Below are positions 44,493 to 54,643 of a DNA stretch of 64,000 nt, piece after piece. The stretch covers positions 239,308 through 303,307 of the forward strand of contig NZ_PGGV01000033.1 of assembly GCF_002798405.1 (NCBI RefSeq), in the 5' to 3' direction. The DNA is from Glycomyces xiaoerkulensis (GTDB lineage: Bacteria > Actinomycetota > Actinomycetes > Mycobacteriales > Micromonosporaceae). Each line of letters opens with the position of its first letter. Within the stretch, counting starts at the first letter, position 1. A program made the translations under genes and the position numbers. The notes beneath the pieces are model-generated. The model did no database searches and had not been told where the DNA came from. It saw only the letters and a list, made by a program, of their open reading frames with translations.

Positions 44493-45146
44493 ATGAGACA
44501 GATTCCCCTCGCCCTCGGCGGCGCCGCGCTCCTGGCACTCGGCGCCTGCTCCGGATCGGGCGACGCTCCGGCCGCCGACGAGACGATTCCGGACGCGGCC
44601 GAGACCATGGCCGAGGCCGAGAGCGTGTTCTTCACCCTCGAAGTGGACGGCGAGGTCGACGGGCTCGACATCGGCGCCGCCGACGGGACCGTCACCGCCG
44701 CCGGCGACGCCGAGGGCAGCGGCGTCATCACCGCCATGGGCATGGACGTTGAGGTGTCCTACGTCATCCTCGGCGAGGACGCCTACGTCAAGGGCTTCAC
44801 CGGCGACTACCAGCAGGTCCCCGTCGGCGGCGACGAGCTGCCGTACAACCCCACGATCATCCTCGCCGGCGACGGCGGGATCGCGACCCTGCTGTCGGCC
44901 TACGACGAGGCCGAGGCCGAGGGGACCGAAGAGGTCGACGGCGTCGACGCCTTCCGCTACCGCATCGTCTTCGACCCCGAGGTCTTCTCCGATTTCATTC
45001 CCGCGGAAGGAGACTGGAACGAGGCCACCGTCTGGTTCGACCAGGAGCACCTGCGCGTGGTCAAGGCCGAGTTCACCGAGGGCGACGCCGCGGTCACCAT
45101 CCACCTGTCCGACTACGACGAACCGGTGACGATTGAGGCGCCTTAG
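44493..45146 (+). CDS. lprG: LprG/LppX-family lipoprotein
   Basis: A secreted lipoprotein, 217 aa. The signal peptide ends in the lipobox LGAC with Cys19. The rest is an acidic half-barrel of the LppX/LprA/LprF/LprG family, which in mycobacteria carries triacylated lipids across the envelope. Motifs include VDGLDIGAADG and ATVWFDQEHLRVVKAEF. It overlaps the next MFS transporter gene by 14 nt. This lprG-P55 pairing is the best evidence for the name, because in mycobacteria the two act together in lipid export. Confidence 0.8.
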   Translation: MRQIPLALGGAALLALGACSGSGDAPAADETIPDAAETMAEAESVFFTLEVDGEVDGLDIGAADGTVTAAGDAEGSGVITAMGMDVEVSYVILGEDAYVKGFTGDYQQVPVGGDELPYNPTIILAGDGGIATLLSAYDEAEAEGTEEVDGVDAFRYRIVFDPEVFSDFIPAEGDWNEATVWFDQEHLRVVKAEFTEGDAAVTIHLSDYDEPVTIEAP

Positions 45147-46617
45147 GCAGGCCGGCCCCACCCGGCGGCGGGTGGCGATCGGCGCGGCCGGCGCCACCGT
45201 CCTCATCGGGTCGATCGACGCCTACGTCCTGGTGTCGGTCCTGGTCGACATGATCCGGGAATTCGGCATCCCCGCCAACCACCTCGAACGCGCCACCCCC
45301 CTGGTCACCGGCTACCTTCTCGGCTACGTCGCGGGCATGCCGCTGCTCGGGCGGCTCTCGGACCGCTTCGGACGGCGCGGCGTCATCCACCTGTGCCTGG
45401 CCGGGTTCGCCGTCGGCTCGCTCATCAGCGCCACCGCGACCGACCTCACCCCGCTCATCGCCGGCCGCGCCCTCCAAGGCCTCGCCGGCGGCGCGCTCCT
45501 GCCGGTGACCATGGCCCTCGCCGCCGACCTGTTCTCCACCCGCAGCCGCGCGGTCGTCCTCGGCTGGGTCGGCGCCGCCCAGGAGCTGGGCGCCGTCATC
45601 GGCCCGGTGTTCGGAGCCGGGGTCGCGTTCCTGATCGGCTGGCGCGGCATCTTCTGGATCAACCTCCCGCTCGCCGTCCTCGCCGCCCTCGCCATCCACT
45701 TCACCGTCCCCCGGGACACCGCCGGACGCGGCCGGGAGCGGGTCGACTTCGTCGGCGGGGCCCTGCTGGCGGTAGCGCTCGGGCTCCTGGTGGTCGGCCT
45801 CTACAATCCCGAACCGGCCGAAGCGGTCCTGCCCTCCTGGGGCCCGCCGGTCATCGCCGCCGGCGTCGCGGTCCTGATCGCCTTCGGTCTCTGGCAGTGG
45901 CGCTCACCGGTCAAGCTCCTCGAGCCCGCCGGCGTCCGGTGGCGGCCGTTCGGGCTCGGCCTCGCCGCCAGCCTCGCCACCGGCGCGGCCCTCATGGTCA
46001 CCCTCGTCGACGTCCAGCTCATGGCCCAGACCCTCCTCGGCAAGGACTCGGCCGGCGGTACCCTGCTGCTGCTGTGGTTCCTCGTCGGGCTCCCGGTGGG
46101 GGCGATCCTCGGCGGCCGGCTCACCGCCCGGTTCGGGGAGCGCATCCCCGCCGTCGCCGGGCTCCTGGCCTCGGCCGCCGCCTACCTCGTCATCGCGAAC
46201 ACGATCCCCGACATCGCGCCCGGCCTGGTCCTGGCCGGCCTCGCCCTCGGCATCGTCATCGCCCCGCTGTCGGCGGTCGCCCTCCGCGCCACCCCCGAAG
46301 GCCGGCACGGCATGGCCTCGGCCGCCGTCGTCGTCGCCCGCATGATGGGCATGCTGCTGGGCGTCGCCGCCCTCACCTCCTGGAGCCTCCACCGCTTCCA
46401 GCGGGCCACCGCCGACCTGGACACCCCGCTGCCGTTCGGCATCTCCGAAGCCGAGTACCGGGCCCGGGAAGCGGCCTATCTCGACGCCCTCGACGCGGCC
46501 CTCGCCGTCCAGTACAGCGAGGTGTTCACCGCCACCGCCGTCGTCTGCCTGGCCGGGGCACTCGCCGCCGCCGGCCTCACCGGCAGGGCGGAGCGCCCGG
46601 TGCCCGCACCGCGCTGA
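45133..46617 (+). CDS. MFS exporter, P55-like (14 TM)
   Basis: A major facilitator of the DHA2/14-helix drug-exporter class, 494 aa. The motif A equivalent GRLSDRFGRRGV follows helix 2, and motif C-like GAVIGPVFGAGVAF is present in helix 5. It starts at TTG 45133 inside the end of lprG, so the two are probably translated together. In mycobacteria P55 with LprG exports triacylglycerol and helps drug tolerance; the same partnership is likely here. Confidence 0.88.
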   Translation: MRRLRQAGPTRRRVAIGAAGATVLIGSIDAYVLVSVLVDMIREFGIPANHLERATPLVTGYLLGYVAGMPLLGRLSDRFGRRGVIHLCLAGFAVGSLISATATDLTPLIAGRALQGLAGGALLPVTMALAADLFSTRSRAVVLGWVGAAQELGAVIGPVFGAGVAFLIGWRGIFWINLPLAVLAALAIHFTVPRDTAGRGRERVDFVGGALLAVALGLLVVGLYNPEPAEAVLPSWGPPVIAAGVAVLIAFGLWQWRSPVKLLEPAGVRWRPFGLGLAASLATGAALMVTLVDVQLMAQTLLGKDSAGGTLLLLWFLVGLPVGAILGGRLTARFGERIPAVAGLLASAAAYLVIANTIPDIAPGLVLAGLALGIVIAPLSAVALRATPEGRHGMASAAVVVARMMGMLLGVAALTSWSLHRFQRATADLDTPLPFGISEAEYRAREAAYLDALDAALAVQYSEVFTATAVVCLAGALAAAGLTGRAERPVPAPR

Positions 46618-46670
46618 GCCCGTCCGGTACGGATTGGCGGCGTTCGGGGCCGAGCAGACCCGATCGGGGC

Positions 46671-46683
46671 TAGGCTTTCGGGC
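46671..46683 (+). promoter_or_regulatory. Predicted -10 box of a leaderless small GNAT gene transcript
   Basis: TAGGCT (46671-46676) ends 7 nt before the ATG at 46684. Confidence 0.45.
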
Positions 46684-46974
46684 ATGGCAGATCTGGTCGT
46701 GGCCGACAACCCGGACGAGCACCGCTACGAGCTGCGCGACGAGTCCGGAAACGTGCTCGGATACCTCGAATACCTCAGCCGCGGGGAGTTCATCGTGCTG
46801 CCGCACACCGAGGTCGACCGCTCGCTGCGCGGGCGGGGGCAGGGCGGCAGGCTCGCGAGGTTCGCGCTGGACGACCTGCGCGACAAGGACGCCAAGGTCT
46901 ACGTGACCTGCCCGTTCATGAAACGCTGGATGGACTCCCACCCCGAGTACGAGGACATGCGTCACCAACCGTAG
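46684..46974 (+). CDS. Small GNAT-like N-acetyltransferase (YjdJ/Gcn5-related)
   Basis: 96 aa, the size of the single-domain NAT_SF/YjdJ group. It has LEYLSRGEFIVLPHTEVD, then RSLRGRGQGGRLARFALDDL carrying the acetyl-CoA-binding R/Q-x-x-G-x-G/A loop, and TCPFMKRWMDSHPEY, with a Cys conserved in this family. Substrate unknown. It stands alone with its own predicted leaderless promoter. Confidence 0.85.
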   Translation: MADLVVADNPDEHRYELRDESGNVLGYLEYLSRGEFIVLPHTEVDRSLRGRGQGGRLARFALDDLRDKDAKVYVTCPFMKRWMDSHPEYEDMRHQP

Positions 46975-47086
46975 TCCTCGCCGTCGGACAGAATTCACCT
47001 CCGGGCAAGGCTCGAGTTCATTCATCGTTCACCTGGGGCCGCAGCATCGTGCCCATGCGTTCCCTCCCGGCGTGCGGGGCCGGCTG

Positions 47087-47602
47087 ATGCTCTCGGCGCT
47101 CGTCCTCCTCCGCCACGCGTCGGCCTCGACCGCGGCCGCCCGGCTCGGCCCGCCCGAGGCCGGTCGCGCCCGCGCGATGGCCGACTTCCTCCAGCTCTAC
47201 AGCCCCGCCGTGCTGCGCAGCGCCCCCGGCCGGGCCTGCACCGCCACCCTCGCCCCGCTCGCGGCCCGCCTCGAGCTCGCCGTCGAGACCAGCGAGGGCC
47301 TGACCGCCGACGACCCGAAGTTCCCCGGCGGAGGCGGCCCAGCCCACACCGCCGCCTGGCTCGCCTCCCGCGCCTCGGCCGCCCTGCCCGACGATCCCCG
47401 CCGCACGGCCGTGGTCTGCGCCGAGGGCCCAGTCCTCGGCGCCCTCCTGGTCGCCGTCGCCGCCCGCGACGCCCACGACCTGTCCGCCTACGACCTGGCC
47501 CTGCCCCTCGACGGCGCCGCCGACCTGCCGCCCGGCTCCGGGTGGGTCCTCCACCGCGACGACGGCCGCCTGATGGACGTCAAACCCCTCGCCCCGCGGT
47601 GA
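47087..47602 (+). CDS. Histidine phosphatase superfamily protein (SixA-like)
   Basis: 171 aa from the ATG at 47087 (a GTG five codons upstream is an alternative). The catalytic RHA motif is at LVLLRHASAST near the N-terminus, and a second arginine follows in LRSAPGRACTATLAPLA, as in SixA-like phosphohistidine phosphatases. The second catalytic His in the C-terminal half is replaced; the equivalent VVCAEGPVLGAL has no obvious His. Activity is therefore uncertain. No partner gene is adjacent. Confidence 0.75.
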   Translation: MLSALVLLRHASASTAAARLGPPEAGRARAMADFLQLYSPAVLRSAPGRACTATLAPLAARLELAVETSEGLTADDPKFPGGGGPAHTAAWLASRASAALPDDPRRTAVVCAEGPVLGALLVAVAARDAHDLSAYDLALPLDGAADLPPGSGWVLHRDDGRLMDVKPLAPR

Positions 47603-48004
47603 ACCTCCGAGCGCCGGTCGGCCTCCGGGCTCCCGTGCGCGGCGACTCCAGGGGTACCATCGTCCACACTGTGCCGCCCCCACCGCAATCGAATGCCTGA
47701 TGCGCCGGTCCCCGTCCGGTAACGTCTGCATCACGAACACCGGGCGTCGCCGGTGCATCGAGGGGCGGTGCAAAGTGGGGAGACGTTCACAATGTCACGG
47801 AATTATCACGAATGGACTCCAGTTGGTCACCGGGTAGTTCCGCACCGGAGCGCCCCTGTCTAATGTTGCAAACACACCGCCGAGGGTGACACAGACCGCC
47901 GACTCCGAGCCGGAGCGCGGCGGACCCACCGCTTCGAGCGAGGCGACGACGCTCTCGCTCCCCAAACCCAGCGACGGCCTCGGCAAGAAACTTGGAGGAG
48001 ATCT
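47603..48004. other. Promoter region of the peptide ABC importer
   Basis: About 400 bp without a gene. TAATGT near 47861 is a possible -10 box. TCACGGAATTATCACGAATG near 47797-47816 contains two TCACG repeats 12 bp apart. TTGGAGGAG gives the ribosome site for the binding protein gene. Confidence 0.4.
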
Positions 48005-49699
48005 ATGACCCTGAAGCGGAGAGCAGCGGCAGGCATCGCCATCGCCGCATCGTCCGCTCTCGCCTTGTCCGCCTGCGGCGGCGACGGCGGCGACGGAGAA
48101 GACGGCGGCAGCGAAGACGCAGTGGTGACGTGGGCCATCGCTTCCAGCTGGGGAGACAGCTGGAACCTGTGGACCACCGAAGGGAACAACTCGTACCTGC
48201 GTCAGGCCATAACCCCGATGATGGCCAAGGGCGGCGAGTTCAACCCCGACGGCGAGTGGGAGTACAACGACGCCGTCTTCGGCGCCGAGCCCGAGCTGCT
48301 CAGCGAGGAGCCCTTCCAGGTCGCCTACACGCTGAACGCCGACGCCAACTGGGGTGACGGCAACCCGATCACCGTCGACGACTTCATCTTCGCCTGGCAC
48401 GCGGCCTCTGGCCTCGAGGAGCACTGCGATGAGCAGTGCGCTCCGGCCAGCACGACCGGCTGGGAGCAGATCGAGTCCATCGAGGAGACCGACGGCCAGA
48501 TCGTCGTCACCTACCAGGAGGGCTACCTCGACCCGGAGTGGAGCATCAACTACGAACCGCTCCGGCTGCCGGCCCACATCGCCGAGGAGAACGGCTTCGA
48601 GGACTGGGCCTCCGACCCGGCCGTGATGGGCGAGGCCGTCGTCTGGTTCAGTCAGAACCCGCCGACCTGGTCGGCCGGTCCCTACATCGCCACCGACTTC
48701 GAGGCCGGCGAGTACATCACCTATGAGCCGAACCCCGAGTACGCCGGTTCGGCCGAGCCCGCTCTCACCGAGCTGACCCTGGAGGTCGTCGAGGGCACCG
48801 ACACGCTCGTCACCGAGCTGCGGAACGGCTCGATCGACGGCGCCTGGCCCACCGCCTACGACGGCGAGGCCCTCGCCCAGCTCGACCAGGAGCAGGACCT
48901 CTTCTACGAGGTCTTCGCGGGTTCGATCTGGGACCACTTCGACTTCAACACCAACAACGAATTCCTGTCCGACGTGGAGCTGCGCCGGGCGATCTTCACC
49001 GCGATCGACGTGCCCGACATGATCGAGCGCGTCTACCCGGAGGCGGGCCTGCAGCAGAAGACCAACCACATCTTCTCCGAGAACTCGCCGTACTACGTCG
49101 ACGCGATCTCGGAGACCGGCCAGGGCTCGGGCGACGTCGACGCCGCACGCACGATCCTCGAGGACGCCGGCTACGCCTGGGACGGCGACGCGCTCACCAC
49201 CCCGGACGGCGAAGCGGTCAGCATCGACCTGCGCATGGGCGCCGGCAACCAGCCGCGCGAGCAGATGGCCGAGCTAGCCCAGTCCTACCTGTCGGAGATC
49301 GGCGTCGAGGTCGTCCTCGACCCGATCCCGGACGGCGACCTGGCCGACGTGCTGTTCGGCGCCGAGTACGACATGATCCTGTTCGGCTGGTCGGGCAACC
49401 CGGCCTTCACCGTCGGCCCGTGCCAGTTCTGGTGCTCCGACTCGGACTCGAACTTCGGCGGGCTCGAGGTCGAGGGGCTCGACGACGTCCTGGAGGGCGT
49501 CCGCGGCACTTCCTCGCTCGACGAGGCCGCCGAGGCGGCCAACGAGGCGGTCGAGATCGTCACCGAGAACGCCTACGTCCTGCCGATCTCGGACCAGCCG
49601 CAGTCGAACATCTTCAACGACCGCGTCGGCGGCCTGGAGATGAACGGCAACAGCCAGTCCGGCCCGCTCTGGAACGTCGAGGACTGGACGGTCGAGTAG
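48005..49699 (+). CDS. Peptide ABC transporter, substrate-binding lipoprotein
   Basis: The extracytoplasmic receptor of an oligopeptide importer, 564 aa. The signal peptide ends in the lipobox LSAC with Cys24, followed by an acidic Gly/Asp linker. The body fits SBP_bac_5 (family 5): NADANWGDGNPITVDDFIFA near residue 115, LRRAIFTAIDVPDMI in the middle, and a C-terminal half with IGVEVVLDPIP. It is the first gene of the cluster, separated from the permeases by a hairpin at 49740 and 600 bp, an arrangement that usually gives more binding protein than permease. Confidence 0.93.
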   Translation: MTLKRRAAAGIAIAASSALALSACGGDGGDGEDGGSEDAVVTWAIASSWGDSWNLWTTEGNNSYLRQAITPMMAKGGEFNPDGEWEYNDAVFGAEPELLSEEPFQVAYTLNADANWGDGNPITVDDFIFAWHAASGLEEHCDEQCAPASTTGWEQIESIEETDGQIVVTYQEGYLDPEWSINYEPLRLPAHIAEENGFEDWASDPAVMGEAVVWFSQNPPTWSAGPYIATDFEAGEYITYEPNPEYAGSAEPALTELTLEVVEGTDTLVTELRNGSIDGAWPTAYDGEALAQLDQEQDLFYEVFAGSIWDHFDFNTNNEFLSDVELRRAIFTAIDVPDMIERVYPEAGLQQKTNHIFSENSPYYVDAISETGQGSGDVDAARTILEDAGYAWDGDALTTPDGEAVSIDLRMGAGNQPREQMAELAQSYLSEIGVEVVLDPIPDGDLADVLFGAEYDMILFGWSGNPAFTVGPCQFWCSDSDSNFGGLEVEGLDDVLEGVRGTSSLDEAAEAANEAVEIVTENAYVLPISDQPQSNIFNDRVGGLEMNGNSQSGPLWNVEDWTVE

Positions 49700-49739
49700 C
49701 ACCGCACGTCCCAGCGACGACGACACGGATCGACCGATA

Positions 49740-49772
49740 GCGCGGGGCCGGCCCCCAGGGCCGGCCCCGCGC
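49740..49772 (+). terminator. Strong GC hairpin after the binding protein gene
   Basis: 15-bp perfect arms GCGCGGGGCCGGCCC and GGGCCGGCCCCGCGC (49740-49754 and 49758-49772) with a 3-nt loop. With no T-tract it may attenuate as well as terminate, stabilising the binding-protein mRNA. Confidence 0.75.
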
Positions 49773-49991
49773 GACGTTCCAGAGCGAGTAGATAGACTCC
49801 TGTGGTAACGGATTTATAACGAACGAAGCTCATCTGTTCGTCGGGAGGGGCACCCGGGCCCCGTTCCGTGGAAAGCTGTATCCCGCGCCACCCGCCACCC
49901 GGGATGCGCCCCGTTCCGCAGCGAGCCCGCCCCCGGCGGCCGCACACCCGGCCCCATCGCGGAGCGACCCTGGAACCCGCAAGGAGTCAAG

Positions 49992-50280
49992 TTGCGACGA
50001 CCGAAGCCGGCAGTGGCACGCCCGGCGACCGCCTCGACCGCGGCGGCGCGGACGACCTTCGACGACCTCGAGCTCGAAGCCGTCGACGACCCCGGACCGG
50101 ACGGGAATCCGAATCGGCTCGGAGGCGCCCTCGACTACGATGAAGCCGCCCGCATAGCCAACGAAGCCGACGAACCAGGTGGTCCCGGATGCCTACGTAT
50201 TGCCCACCGTCGATACTCTGGTCGCGGTCCTCGCCTCCCCGACTCCGGTCCAGGTCGGCGGCGACCGGGCCATGCGGTAG
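49992..50280 (+). pseudogene. Small gene with apparent frameshift between binding protein and permease
   Basis: A TTG at 49992 has AAGGAG 5 nt upstream and opens a frame with coding-like acidic sequence (FDDLELEAVDDPGPDGNPNR, then DYDEAARIANEADE). Near 50175 the coding character moves to the next frame: VVPDAYVLPTVDTLVAVLAS to MR and TAG at 50278. A single-base insertion would explain this. The unbroken first frame would run to 50318 with Arg/Pro-rich nonsense. I do not recognise the family. The product, about 95 aa, could have been a small accessory of the importer. Confidence 0.45.
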
Positions 50281-50375
50281 CGCGCCCGCTGCGACACCGC
50301 GGAACGGAGCGCCCGTGACCCGGCCCGAAACCCCTCCGTCCCCGCACGGCACGCATTCGGAGTTATCGAGGAACC

Positions 50376-51401
50376 ATGCTTGCATTCACCTTCCGGCGCA
50401 TCGTCATGATGGTCCCCATCCTCCTGGGGGCGTCGATCCTGTCGTTCGCCCTCGTGGAGACGTCGGGCGACCCCGTCCAGGAGCAGATCTTCCTCATCGA
50501 GCAGTCGACCGGGGACCCGGTATCGCCGGACGTGGTCGAGGAGCTCGAGGCCCAGCTCTACTACGACCGGTCCATGCCCGAACGCTACTGGCTGTGGCTC
50601 ACCGGCATCGGTGAGACCAACGGCGACATCGGCCTCATCCAGGGCAAATGGGGACCGTCGGTGGAGGGCCCCACCACCGACATCGGCGGGGAGGTCGGCG
50701 AGCGCTTCTGGATCACCGTCCGCCTGGTCCTGCTGGCGGTGGTCGCCTCGGTCGGCATCGCGATCCTCACCGGCGTGATCTCGGCGGTCAAGCAGTACTC
50801 GGCCGTGGACTACCTGCTCACCCTCGTCGGTTTCGTCTGCCTGGCCCTGCCCACCTTCTGGTTCGCCACCCTCGTCAAGGAGGCCGGCGTCGCACTCAAC
50901 GGCGCCTTCGGCACCGACCTGTTCAAGACCTACCGCGACTCCACCAGAGGCTTCCAGGGCAACGGCTGGGAGGTCCTGCTCGACGCGCTGCCCTACATGA
51001 TCCTGCCGACCTTCGTGCTCATGCTCACCAGCTACGCCTCCATGGCCCGCTACCAGCGGGCGGCGATGCTCGAAGTGCTCAACTCCGACTACGTGCGCCT
51101 GGCCCGCGCCAAAGGCGTCCGCAACCGCACCGTGATGCGGCGCCACGCCCTCCGCACCGCCCTGATCCCCATCGCCACCTTCGCGCCGCTGGCCATCGTC
51201 ACCGCGATGGGCGGCTCCCTGGTCGTCGAGCGCATCTTCGGATGGAACGGCCTGGGGGCCTACGCCTACGATTCGATCAAGGCCGCCGACTCGTTCGCGG
51301 TGATGGCCTACCTGCTCATCGCCGGCGTACTCACGCTCATCGGAGTGCTGATCTCCGACCTCCTGTACGGCGTGCTCGACCCGAGGATCCGCTATGAGTG
51401 A
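50376..51401 (+). CDS. Peptide ABC transporter permease, DppB/OppB type
   Basis: First membrane channel subunit, 341 aa. The N-terminus FTFRRIVMMVPILLGASILS is the typical DppB start. Several helices follow, and the EAA loop interacting with the ATPases is LNSDYVRLARAKGVRNRTVM. A large periplasmic loop lies after helix 1. It ends with [12 protein letters not shown], and the stop overlaps the next gene. Substrate is most likely oligopeptides. Confidence 0.93.
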   Translation: MLAFTFRRIVMMVPILLGASILSFALVETSGDPVQEQIFLIEQSTGDPVSPDVVEELEAQLYYDRSMPERYWLWLTGIGETNGDIGLIQGKWGPSVEGPTTDIGGEVGERFWITVRLVLLAVVASVGIAILTGVISAVKQYSAVDYLLTLVGFVCLALPTFWFATLVKEAGVALNGAFGTDLFKTYRDSTRGFQGNGWEVLLDALPYMILPTFVLMLTSYASMARYQRAAMLEVLNSDYVRLARAKGVRNRTVMRRHALRTALIPIATFAPLAIVTAMGGSLVVERIFGWNGLGAYAYDSIKAADSFAVMAYLLIAGVLTLIGVLISDLLYGVLDPRIRYE

Positions 51402-52308
51402 CAGCATCAAACGCACGGACTACTCCGCCGAGGCCATCACCACCAAGGAACGCAGCCAATGGGAGATGGTCCTGCGCCGGTTCCTGCGGCACCGGCTCGC
51501 GGTCACCAGCCTGATCCTGTTCGTGCTCATCGTCCTGTTCGCCTACGTCGGCCCCTTCCTGTGGAAATGGGACCACACGCTGCACCGCGAGATCCCGTCC
51601 CTGGCCGGACCGACCCTCGACCACCCGTTCGGCACCGACCAGGTCGGCCACGACATGCTCGGCGCGGTCATGCGCGCCACCCGGCAGTCGCTCAACGTCG
51701 CCCTGACCGTGGCGTTCGGCGCCACCGCCATCGGCTCCATCGTCGGGGCGGTCGCCGGCTTCTACCGCGGCATCGTCGACGCGATCCTGATGCGCATCGT
51801 CGACATCCTCTTCGTGATCCCCTTCCTGGTGATCACCGCCGCGCTCGCCGGCAACATCAGCGGCGGCACCACCTGGTGGCACATGGCGATCATCCTGGCC
51901 GTCTTCGGCTGGCTCGGCACCGCCCGCGCCGTCCGCGCCGAGGTCCTGAGCCTGCGCGAGAAGGAGTTCGTCGAAGCGGCCCGCTCCGTAGGCGGCAGCG
52001 ACGCGCACATCATCTTCAGGCACCTGATCCCCAACGCCACCAGCATCATCATCGTCTCGGCCACGCTCCAGATCGCCTTCGCGATCCTGGCCGAGACGAC
52101 GCTCTCGTACCTCAACCTCGGCATCCAGCCACCCGACACCTCACTGGGACTGCTGATCCAGAACGCGGGCGGATCGGCCTTCAACGAACGCTGGTATCTG
52201 TTCTACATCCCGGGGATATTCATCATCCTCATCGCGCTCACCATCAACTTCGTCGGTGACGGACTGCGCGACGCGATGGACCCCCGGCAGACGATGGTGA
52301 GGCGGTAG
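51394..52308 (+). CDS. Peptide ABC transporter permease, DppC/OppC type
   Basis: Second channel subunit, 304 aa. The cytoplasmic N-terminus is followed by helix 1 ([17 protein letters not shown]). [17 protein letters not shown] is the well-conserved OppC_N motif. The EAA loop [20 protein letters not shown] is present, and the end is [17 protein letters not shown]. It overlaps the previous gene by 8 nt and is followed 3 nt later by the ATPase. Confidence 0.93.
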   Translation: MSDSIKRTDYSAEAITTKERSQWEMVLRRFLRHRLAVTSLILFVLIVLFAYVGPFLWKWDHTLHREIPSLAGPTLDHPFGTDQVGHDMLGAVMRATRQSLNVALTVAFGATAIGSIVGAVAGFYRGIVDAILMRIVDILFVIPFLVITAALAGNISGGTTWWHMAIILAVFGWLGTARAVRAEVLSLREKEFVEAARSVGGSDAHIIFRHLIPNATSIIIVSATLQIAFAILAETTLSYLNLGIQPPDTSLGLLIQNAGGSAFNERWYLFYIPGIFIILIALTINFVGDGLRDAMDPRQTMVRR

Positions 52309-52311
52309 ACG

Positions 52312-53418
52312 ATGGACGTGACGGTCAACGGCACCAGGGCCGACGGCACCCGCGATGTCGCCAAGGGCGACATCGTGCTCGAGGTCGAGGACCTCAACGT
52401 GTCCTTCCCGAGCGACGACGGACCCGTCCACGCCGTCCGCGGGGTCAACTACGAGCTGCGCCGCGGCCAGTCGCTCGGCATCGTCGGCGAGTCCGGCTCG
52501 GGCAAATCGGTCACCTCCCTGGCGATCATGGGCCTGCTGCCCAAGACCACCCGGATCACCGGCTCGGCCCGGCTCGAAGGCCGGGAACTGCTCGGCCTGG
52601 GCGACGCTGCCCTGTCCCAGATACGCGGCAAGCGGATCTCCATGATCTTCCAGGACCCGCTCACCAGCCTCAACCCGGTCTACACCGTGGGCGCCCAACT
52701 GATCGAGGCCATCCGCGTCCACTACACCGACGTCTCCAAGAAGGAGGCCCGAGACCAGGCGATCGAGCTGCTCGACACCGTCGGCATCCCCAATCCGAGC
52801 CAGCGCGTCGACGCCTACCCGCACGAGCTCTCCGGCGGCATGCGCCAGCGGGTGGTCATCGCCATCGCCATGGCCAACAACCCGGACGTCATCATCGCCG
52901 ACGAGCCGACCACCGCGCTCGACGTCACCGTGCAGGCACAGGTACTCGAGGCCCTCGAGCGGGCCCGCGAAAGGGTCCACGCCGCGCTCATCCTCATCAC
53001 CCACGACCTCGGCGTCATCGCCGGCCACACCGACGACGTGCTGGTGATGTACGCCGGGCGCCCGGTCGAGGTGGGCACGGTCGACGAGATCTTCTACGAA
53101 CCGCGCATGCCCTACACCCTCGGCCTGCTCGGCTCCCTGCCGCGCATGGACGAGGCCCGCGGGCACCGGCTCAGCACCGTCCACGGCACCCCGCCGTCGA
53201 TGGTGCACCTGCCGCCCGGCTGCCCGTTCCGGCCGCGCTGCCCGATGGCCCGGGACGTCTGCGCCGAGACCGAGCCCGACCTGCTGCCGACCGGTCCCAG
53301 CGGGCACGTGTCGGCCTGCCACTTCGCCGACGAGCTCGAAGGCAAGACCCCCGACGAGGTGTTCGCCGCCGACACCGCCGACCCCGACCTCGGCGACGAC
53401 CAGGAGGAGGACCAGTGA
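52312..53418 (+). CDS. Peptide ABC transporter ATPase, DppD/OppD type
   Basis: First ATPase, 368 aa. Walker [14 protein letters not shown], signature [12 protein letters not shown], Walker [13 protein letters not shown] and the switch His in [11 protein letters not shown] are all present. The C-terminal oligopeptide-transporter extension has Cys residues ([14 protein letters not shown]) that in this family hold a 4Fe-4S cluster. The tail is acidic. Its end overlaps the partner ATPase gene by 4 nt. Confidence 0.94.
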   Translation: MDVTVNGTRADGTRDVAKGDIVLEVEDLNVSFPSDDGPVHAVRGVNYELRRGQSLGIVGESGSGKSVTSLAIMGLLPKTTRITGSARLEGRELLGLGDAALSQIRGKRISMIFQDPLTSLNPVYTVGAQLIEAIRVHYTDVSKKEARDQAIELLDTVGIPNPSQRVDAYPHELSGGMRQRVVIAIAMANNPDVIIADEPTTALDVTVQAQVLEALERARERVHAALILITHDLGVIAGHTDDVLVMYAGRPVEVGTVDEIFYEPRMPYTLGLLGSLPRMDEARGHRLSTVHGTPPSMVHLPPGCPFRPRCPMARDVCAETEPDLLPTGPSGHVSACHFADELEGKTPDEVFAADTADPDLGDDQEEDQ

Positions 53419-54458
53419 ACGCGATGCTCGACACGCCGCAGACCCAGACGCCGCCGGTGATCTCCGGAAACGACCTGGTCAAGGAGTTCCCGGTGCGCTC
53501 GAAGGGGATCGTGCGCCGCAGGATCGGCTCCATCCAGGCCGTCTCCGGCGTGACCCTCCAGATCGGGGCGCACGAGACCGTGGCGCTGGTGGGCGAGTCG
53601 GGCTGCGGCAAGTCCACCACCGCGCGGCTGATGATGAACCTCATCGAGCCGACCTCGGGGGAGGTCCTCTACGACGGGCGAGACCTGACCAAGCTCAGCC
53701 GCAAGCAGATGCGGCCGATGCGCCGCGACATCCAGTTGGTCTTCCAGGACCCGATGGCCTCGCTCGACCCGCGCATGCCCGTCTTCGAGATCATCGCCGA
53801 GCCGCTGCGGGTCCACGGCCTGTTCAAGCGCGACGGCCGAGAGCGGGTCAACGCCCTGATCGAGACCGTCGGCCTCAACCCCGAGCACCGCAACCGCTAC
53901 CCGCACGAGTTCTCCGGCGGGCAGCGCCAGCGCATCGGCGTCGCCCGAGCCCTGGCGCTGGAGCCGCGGGTGCTCATGCTCGACGAGCCGGTCAGCGCGC
54001 TGGACGTGTCGATCCAGGCCGGCGTGATCAACCTCCTGGAGGACCTCCAGGACGAGCTCGGCCTGTCGTACCTGTTCGTCTCCCACGACCTGTCGGTGGT
54101 GCGGCACATCGCCGACCGGGTGGCGGTGATGTACCTGGGCAAGATCGTCGAGGAGGGCACCACCGACGACCTGTTCGCCGGTCCGGCGCACCCGTACACG
54201 CAGGCGCTGATGTCGGCGATCCCGCTGCCGGACCCGCGCAAGGAGCGCTCCAGGGAGCGGATCGTCCTGGTCGGCGACGTGCCCAGCCCGTCCGATCCGC
54301 CTTCGGGCTGCCGCTTCCGCACCCGCTGCCCGCTGTTCCAGACCCTTTCGGAGGGACACCAGCGGGCGTGCATCGACATCGAACCGCCGCTGCGCACCGA
54401 TCACGAGGGCCGCACGCGGGCCGCCTGCCACTACGCCGAGCCCAAGCAGTTGGTGTAG
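53415..54458 (+). CDS. Peptide ABC transporter ATPase, DppF/OppF type
   Basis: Second ATPase, 347 aa, starting at GTG 53415 (GTGA overlap with the previous stop). Walker [14 protein letters not shown], signature [12 protein letters not shown], Walker [13 protein letters not shown] and [12 protein letters not shown] are intact. The C-terminal Cys motif [21 protein letters not shown] completes the iron-sulfur-type extension. It ends the importer operon, followed by a strong hairpin. Confidence 0.94.
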   Translation: MNAMLDTPQTQTPPVISGNDLVKEFPVRSKGIVRRRIGSIQAVSGVTLQIGAHETVALVGESGCGKSTTARLMMNLIEPTSGEVLYDGRDLTKLSRKQMRPMRRDIQLVFQDPMASLDPRMPVFEIIAEPLRVHGLFKRDGRERVNALIETVGLNPEHRNRYPHEFSGGQRQRIGVARALALEPRVLMLDEPVSALDVSIQAGVINLLEDLQDELGLSYLFVSHDLSVVRHIADRVAVMYLGKIVEEGTTDDLFAGPAHPYTQALMSAIPLPDPRKERSRERIVLVGDVPSPSDPPSGCRFRTRCPLFQTLSEGHQRACIDIEPPLRTDHEGRTRAACHYAEPKQLV

Positions 54459-54518
54459 GCCGGATCGCCCGCGCCGCAGCGGGAGTTGCGGCAGTGGTGC
54501 ATGTGACTGTTTGCGCCC

Positions 54519-54553
54519 CAGTGGGGTCGCACCGCAGCGGTGCGACCCCACTG
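54519..54553 (+). terminator. Terminator after the peptide importer
   Basis: 17-bp arms (54519-54535 and 54537-54553, CAGTGGGGTCGCACCGC and its complement) form a near-continuous palindrome; the loop would open the central bases. The T-rich run is weak. Confidence 0.75.
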
Positions 54554-54643
54554 TCGTACTCCCGACAAAACCCGGTCTCGCCGTAGCGGAGCGCGTTCGA
54601 GTGAACCACGCGGGGCGATTTCTCGATAGCGTTTCTCCTACGG

